Assembly: GCF_041381155.1 (NCBI RefSeq)
Contig: NC_091140.1
Location: 27,754,952 to 27,818,951 of the forward strand
Direction: 5' to 3'
Origin: Argopecten irradians
Taxonomy: Eukaryota; Mollusca; Bivalvia; Pectinida; Pectinidae
DNA: 64,000 nucleotides
Position numbers and translations under genes: made by a program. The notes beneath the pieces are model-generated. The model had not been told where the DNA came from. It did no database searches and worked only from the letters and a program-made list of their open reading frames with translations. Of the stretch, positions 58,561 through 64,000 are shown piece after piece; the stretch's first letter is position 1; each line of letters starts with the position of its first letter.

Positions 58561-59356
58561 TGTTACAAATTATATTAGTACATTTGCCTAGTACAGAATA
58601 GTACGTACATGTATTACAATTTCATTTATATTTTAAACACCTCCGAATTTTTTCATTTAATTTGCATAAACAACCAAACGATAAGATTTCGTTATAAAAT
58701 GACACTTAACCTTGTGAGTGTTGTAGTATCGCTACGCAGTCAGATGTAGTATTTTAGATTATGGAAGGTAGTAGTGCAGAAGTAATGTAAGCGCTTCTAG
58801 CCCTGAGGGATTTAATAAGGCTGCTGGCATCGGATAAAATGTGTATTGCTTTAACGAATACTCTCCATGAAGATATTGAATATGTTGTTCGTAACGGCAG
58901 TAATTTTTGTTAAAATTATGTTAAATGACTGATAGTATATACGAAATTGGTTGAGTTCCGAGATTTGGAGCCATATGGCCAGGAATGTGTCAATAATTTC
59001 ATCTTGGGCATAAAAAGGTGGGAGATATTTAGATAAGAATTAATTCAATTATTGAGTATAACATTAATTTAGTCATTGAGGGCTAAATTATGTTAGCTGT
59101 CGTTGTTTGACAAAATAATGCGTGTTGTGAAAAGTTGTATGAGCTCCGTTAGAAGACATTGTTACCGTTGCATCAACTTTGTTTTGTTAAAGCCTTGTGT
59201 GTTTGAGTAGCCATGTGTTAGGCTATCTTATAGCGTGGCAAAGGTTTATTATTTACTGTCTGCATATGTGACGCAAAATCAAAACGACTAATAATTGTTG
59301 GGCGTGTTAACATTGATTAACAATTAAGGGGTCTTTTAGATAGTTATTTAGATGAC

Positions 59357-59722
59357 ATGCGGATAGTTGAGTGTGCCATAGGTAAGCTTGGGAAATATAG
59401 TGATTTAGCAAGGTGGCTGATATTCTTAAATGGTAGAAATTTTGTTAATGGCAATTCTATTAATAAGAAGTTACGGTCAATTACTGGCGTTCGAATAACT
59501 TTGTATAACACTATCCGCCCCATGGTCGTTTTTGCATGTCGGTTTTTATCTTATACAAGGGGAATCGTTGGTGTCTTCCCATGCTGTATTCTATATTATT
59601 TGAAAGACGAATTTTGGCGATATGTAGAATTATATATAGAACGCGAATTTTTTCAAAGTTTACCCTCTTACAGTTTAGGCGTTAATCTCGTTGGTATGGC
59701 TAAATTGGTTATCAGCAGATGA
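59357..59722 (+). other. Unassigned 121-codon open frame
   Basis: An open frame of 121 codons of mixed hydrophobic composition with no motif I recognise. A second frame of 72 codons overlaps its end (59691-59909). It lies upstream of a decayed LINE end and may be part of an old transposon. I see no splice context, leader or homologue in the window, so coding status is doubtful. Confidence 0.2.
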
Positions 59723-60775
59723 ATATAGGGGAGCAGTCGTATTTTTTGCGCTGAGAAGCTGCTATATTTTCTGGACCCTCGCAGTGCATATGTGTCTCAA
59801 TCGTGTTCGACATGAGCTATTCAACAGTTATAATGGAGCACTTGAAAGAGTAGGAAACTCAGGTATAAAACAACAGAATTGCGAGTATATTAGTGAATAT
59901 GAAGAGTAAGAAATAGATACGCATAGGGCGAGAACGATGGATGCATTTTAATGATATAAATCTTAGTAGATAAATCAGTGGATAAGTTTATGTTAGGCGC
60001 TGGGTTAGTTTGGTTTTTTAATTGTCTTAGATAGGAATATTTGGTGATGCTGGTAGGGACACAAGATAACACATTTAAGTTGACGTCTCATGGAGGGTCA
60101 GGGAAAGCATTACTTTTTCAATTATAAGAGAAAAAATAGAAAACACTTTAGTCATAACACAGAAATCAAAAATATCTTATATTTGAGTACATTCATATGT
60201 TATAGCTATGCGATATTAAATATGGTTGTGAAGTGTGTGGTGGGTCAAAGTATTTGTTCGCCCCAAGTTGGATAAAAATTCACCTCCTTGTTACCTAGAT
60301 CATACTATAAGGTTAGAAAACAGTTTCAATACATTCTTATAGGTGTTTTTCGAAGACGTGGTTATGAGTATTCATTGTCAAAGATCTAACGTAAGACAGC
60401 TGTTAGTTGAGAGAAAGATTAATTGTGTTGATAAACATTGAAAACAACACAATTGGATCATTCTAAATTGCTGTAAGAGAGGATATTGTCACTATGTCGA
60501 TATAGAATAGTGTTCTCGAGAAGAACGTCTAAGTTGTAGAAGACAGAATAGGGTCGTATATAGTACATTAATATGCACGAGCTTTGGTGAGTTATGGATT
60601 TGGATATGTTTGGAAAAATCAATGTGTTTTTAAAATGAAAATACATGGTATTTTTGCAAATATACCACCAACGTATTAATGATGTTTTTGTTTCATGAAT
60701 ATTAGTTCGTTTGATGTACTCTCCTAAATGATTATATGTATAAACAATATATATATGATAATTTATTGTTACACA

Positions 60776-61135
60776 GATCTATTTAAAAAAGCCTGTAAAT
60801 ACATAAAATTCAAGAAGTTTTTAAGCCAGATTCCTGTATGCAATGTCATAGTACTTAATATCGAATCCGGAAGTTTATAATAATATTCCTAGAAATCAAA
60901 GGACTTGTTCATTATGTGATAAAAATTACGTCGCAAAGATTTGAAGTACATTTTGTTCTTCTCTGTCCGGCATATTCTGAATTAAGAGAAAAATACATTA
61001 ACAGATATTTTTATCATAGACCAAGCGTGCATAAGTTTATAGAATTATTCTCTAGTAAAGATGTTAAAATTTTGAATATGTTGGGTAACTTTTTGTTTCG
61101 TGCAACAGAGAAAAGAAAAAACTCTGCATAAAAAA
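60776..61135 (+). mobile_element. LINE 3' end, decayed
   Basis: Translation gives IPRNQRTCSLCDKNY in one frame and, after a frameshift, EVHFVLLCPAYSELREKYI and RPSVHKFIELFSSKDVKILN in the next. The C-x2-C...H-x4-C pattern followed by a helical tail ending shortly before a stop is typical of the C-terminus of mollusc CR1-like ORF2 proteins. It is a different lineage from the fragment at 4335-5100. The upstream part is not recognisable. Confidence 0.7.
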
Positions 61136-61414
61136 CACTTAATCCTCTAAACAATAGAACAGCCAACTCTAGATCACTGCTTATTGTTTTGATGTGGTCA
61201 TGATCAATGTATCACACCTTCACGCTTGGCTGCACACTGCTACAGATACGAAGAGATGTATATATGGGGTGGTTATCTATCCTTTAATCTTTGAAATATT
61301 TTTCTCGAAAACCCAGCGCTCCCTACCGCTCCGAACCGCTGTAAATGAAAATGTGTATGAGCAAGGGACGTCAGAAACATTATATAACATGTGTTGAGAA
61401 TATGTATAACAGTA

Positions 61415-61515
61415 TTTACATTAAAACCCCTCTATTAAAACCACCCAGTGGTCTGAGTAAAAGTGGTCTTAATAGCGAGGTGGTCTTAATTCTGAGGTGG
61501 ACCAGGTTTCTTCTA
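61415..61515. repeat. GGTCTTAAT-type dispersed repeat
   Basis: AAAACCCCTCTATTAAAACCAC...CAGTGGTCTGAGTAAAAGTGG...TCTTAATAGCGAGGTGGTCTTAATT. TGGTCTTAAT occurs twice and its inverse ATTAAAACCAC once. A short interspersed motif often seen in invertebrate intergenic DNA. Confidence 0.5.
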
Positions 61516-61619
61516 TGATCATGACGATCAAGAACAGAAACTCTGTATCCTAGCTTTACCGGTACATAATATATGTACTGTATTTTTGTTTCAAAATTGA
61601 AATTTTATGAAAAATGCAA

Positions 61620-61682
61620 TATACATGTATATATAAATGTATATTATATATATATATATTTTTTTTTTTTATTTTTTTTGTT
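61620..61682. repeat. Low complexity TA/T run
   Basis: (TA)n followed by a broken T run of about 30 nt. Confidence 0.9.
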
Positions 61683-61699
61683 CAATTTTTTGCATTTAA

Positions 61700-63110
61700 C
61701 ACATTTACAAATACATGGGACATCAACATAAACTTGACATGACATATACATTACATTTATATAAAAAAAACATAAGAAACATAACATAGCATGCTGAGTA
61801 TGTACATGTACGTGTGGGGAAAAAACCAGTTTGATATATTTTGGTTAAGATAAATTTGCAAATTACTATATTTGATCAATTAGTTTTGTCGGCCATTAGA
61901 ATCTTAATCATATCATATTTTAATGCATGCGTATCTAATCAAAACCAATAATTTACAAATATTTTTTTAAAGTTTGATAAATTAGGGACATATAATGACT
62001 ATACCATTTATTTCTAGAGCATAGACATATTTTTTTTAAATTAAATAAAGTTAATGGTGTGTGCTTATTTAAATCTTAAACTGAATTTCACTGAAGTAAT
62101 TGTTGACAATCTAAATGAAAATACTTTTTCTAGACATTACTTTCTATTATGTTTTAATTATAATTCAAATACATATCGTTAGTTTAATCAGAGATTTAGA
62201 TAGTTATTAAATTATCTATGTCTCTGGTTTAATTATCACATAGTATCACCTGAGGTAAATGAGAATCTATGTGTTTTAAAATTGGTATTGATCTGTGTAA
62301 ATTATTATTAATATTTACGTAAATCGATTTTAATTATCCCGCCATGTGCAATGATTGGTCAAATAATAACTTACGATCACAATCGGTAAAGTGTTTGAAA
62401 GACTACTGTGCAATAGTCAAGCGTACTTTTAACTAATGCAAAACACCGATTGTTTACCGCAACAAAATAGATGACACATCTATTGAAATGAGATGATTGA
62501 CGTACGGTACTTCATAAATATCTGAAATAAGATCAATATATCTCATACATTAAAGAATTTTAATTCCATTGGCGTTACACGTATGAGAAAGAACTGCCTA
62601 AATCGTTCGATTTCGCCACCAGGGCTATCGAAAGAACGTTGCATTACTTGTGGTTTCGATCACGTCAACTGCCAGTCACAAGTATGCAAATGATGGCGAT
62701 TAACACTCTCCTAGCACAGGTAGATAATCTGATAATTAGGTCGACGGAAACAAAAGACTGACTGATGTACCTGCGGGTAGTTGTTCACGGGTTGCTGCGT
62801 GCGGGAAGGTGAGGCACAGCGAGGTGTGAAGTCACATGTGCCTGTTGTCATAATCAAAGGGTCAATTAGTGTTAATTTAGTGGTCGTTGGGACTATGAAA
62901 ATCGGTCGTAAAACGGAATAGCGGTGTGATTGTATTTCTGAAGAGAAAAAAAATCGGAAATGAAAATAAGTGGCCGTAATAGTGGGATGTTCGTAATTTA
63001 GTGTATATGCTATACAGTACATGTCTATGTTTGGAATAAACTTTTGGAAAATAAAAATAAAATAAAACAAAAATAAATATAAAGACAAAATAAAAGAATA
63101 TTTTCAAGCA
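61700..63110. other. Intergenic, nothing recognised
   Basis: AT-rich with short open frames; a minus-strand 125-codon frame at 62711-63088 is F/Y-rich, low in complexity and shows no family resemblance, so it is not called. The last ~100 bases are A-rich. Confidence 0.4.
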
Positions 63111-63162
63111 TGGTGAATTAACAACAAATAAAAATATGAAATAAAAAAAAATAAGAACAATC

Positions 63163-63240
63163 TGCCTCCGATAAAGGTTGAACCCGGGCCGTCAGCATAG
63201 AAAGCTCAGGACTTACCACGACACCACTTGTATCTATTGA
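63163..63240 (-). mobile_element. tRNA-like SINE head, minus strand
   Basis: On the minus strand, GTGGTGTCGTGGTAAGTCC resembles an A box and GCCCGGGTTCAACC a B box ~35 nt downstream. The 3' side of the acceptor stem does not pair well. On the plus strand A-rich sequence precedes it, consistent with a SINE tail read in reverse. A diverged tRNA gene cannot be fully excluded. Confidence 0.55.
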
Positions 63241-63449
63241 TTGGCGTGGTAATATTATTTTCTTTATAATCAAATGCAATTCACTATATTTTCTTATTTT
63301 CTTCGCAATCCACTTAAAATGATATTGATGCTGCTGAATAAGTTTACAGAATGATTCTAAACTAGTTTATATTGTATCTGGGTGCAAATTACAACTACAT
63401 ATATACCACAAATGTGTGGTTATTCAGTTTATTCTTCACGACACCAGCC

Positions 63450-63472
63450 GGGGGGGGGGGGGGGGGGGGGGG
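63450..63472 (+). repeat. Poly-G run, 23 nt
   Basis: An uninterrupted run of 23 G after CACCAGCC, in an otherwise AT-rich setting. Capable of G-quadruplex formation; its true length is likely to be uncertain in the assembly. Confidence 0.95.
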
Positions 63473-64000
63473 TAAAAAGCTAGTTCCGGAATTGCGATCC
63501 CAATACTGGTAAAACCAAGTTTTACCGTAATAATACATGCATATTAAAACAGAAAATCCATTTGATATATTACAAGTGCAGCTAGCCTCACACTTTGAAT
63601 TTCATAACGAAAATTTTAATTATATATCAAAATAATTCCCAAGAACATGTATACTGAACACGTTTCCGTGGATCTTCTCTGCTTTAGATTCATTTGGTTT
63701 TAATCAAAGAAACTTTTCTTTTTGTCATCCTGCAAAATTATAGAAATTGCTTTCCCAATAATCATGTTCTATCCCTCTTACAAAATGTCTGTATAATTCG
63801 ACAAATATTATAATATAAGTCGACCTCACTCGATCATGATATAGGCCTACATTGTACATTTATATTCTGTTTAAACTGGTTGCAATCGCAAACACTCTCC
63901 ATGCTGTGAAAATCTGTTTGCATATCGAATACTCGGATTGGTATACCATAGAGCAAACAAACAGTGAATTGAGTGGCGATCATTGGCTCACTTCTTTATA
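63473..64000. other. Intergenic to window end, nothing recognised
   Basis: AT-rich; no gene, repeat or RNA gene recognised. Confidence 0.4.

Noticed and set aside
62711-63088. 125-codon minus-strand open frame
   Set aside because: F/Y-rich low-complexity translation of AT-rich DNA, no domain, overlapping alternative frame of similar quality.
1-64000. LTR retrovirus, Polinton or other capsid-bearing element
   Set aside because: No long direct terminal repeats, integrase, protease, capsid or packaging-ATPase stretches were recognised; only LINE ends, SINEs and non-autonomous DNA elements were seen.

Overview
The window is AT-rich animal nuclear DNA with long introns, tRNA-derived SINEs, LINE ends, many hairpin-type non-autonomous transposons and tandem repeats embedded in elements. 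Several hallmarks point to a bivalve mollusc: a local expansion of HSPA12-type HSP70 genes, a RING-less B-box/coiled-coil/propeller gene, SINEs sharing a 'GTTAAT...ACAAAC' tail, and tandem-core repeats beside CTGT microsatellite. The species cannot be named from the sequence. No bacterial, organellar, retroviral or Polinton-like content was seen.

Layout. 0-0.6 kb: a 25-bp minisatellite. 1.3-5.4 kb: a SINE tail, a LINE 3' end and a tandem-core repeat. 5.8-7.35 kb (minus): one intronless B-box/coiled-coil/propeller gene. 7.6-12.3 kb: hairpin elements and a 1.26-kb foldback-like structure of 34-bp repeats in opposite orientations. 12.9-57 kb: four complete HSPA12-like genes, all on the plus strand (12.90-19.18, 24.05-27.61, 33.99-44.58, 50.90-54.82 kb), followed by a heavily damaged fifth partial copy at 55.26-56.89 kb. 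57-64 kb: no convincing gene; an unassigned 121-codon ORF, a LINE 3' end, a tRNA-like element and a 23-nt G run.

The four HSPA12 genes share one architecture: an untranslated leader exon implied by a 3' splice site just before each ATG; exon 1 carrying the first phosphate loop; exon 2 with the LTVPAIW segment; exon 3 ending inside the second phosphate loop; a ~1.05-kb exon 4 with the rest of the protein; and a terminal micro-exon of 10-16 coding nt. In all four, the donor of the last intron (GTAAGT) itself supplies an in-frame TAA, so spliced and unspliced messages differ by only 2-4 C-terminal residues. Summed exons give 589, 576, 605 and 578 residues with no break. The copies are diverged paralogues, probably cytosolic ATP-binding HSP70 relatives without an EEVD tail.

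Most of the remaining complexity is repeats. Intron 3 of the third gene grew to 4.85 kb (224 nt in the fourth) and holds four elements back to back. At least three repeat families in the window share an architecture of CTGT-rich lead, ~100-171-bp monomers with a recurring 'TTTCCG..GC.ATAACT' box and, in two cases, matching inverted ends. This, the foldback-like element, the TTAA-flanked MITE with a recognisable target site, the donor-encoded stop and the insertion-riddled fifth copy are the points most worth a second look. All calls are from reading the sequence; no database search was run.
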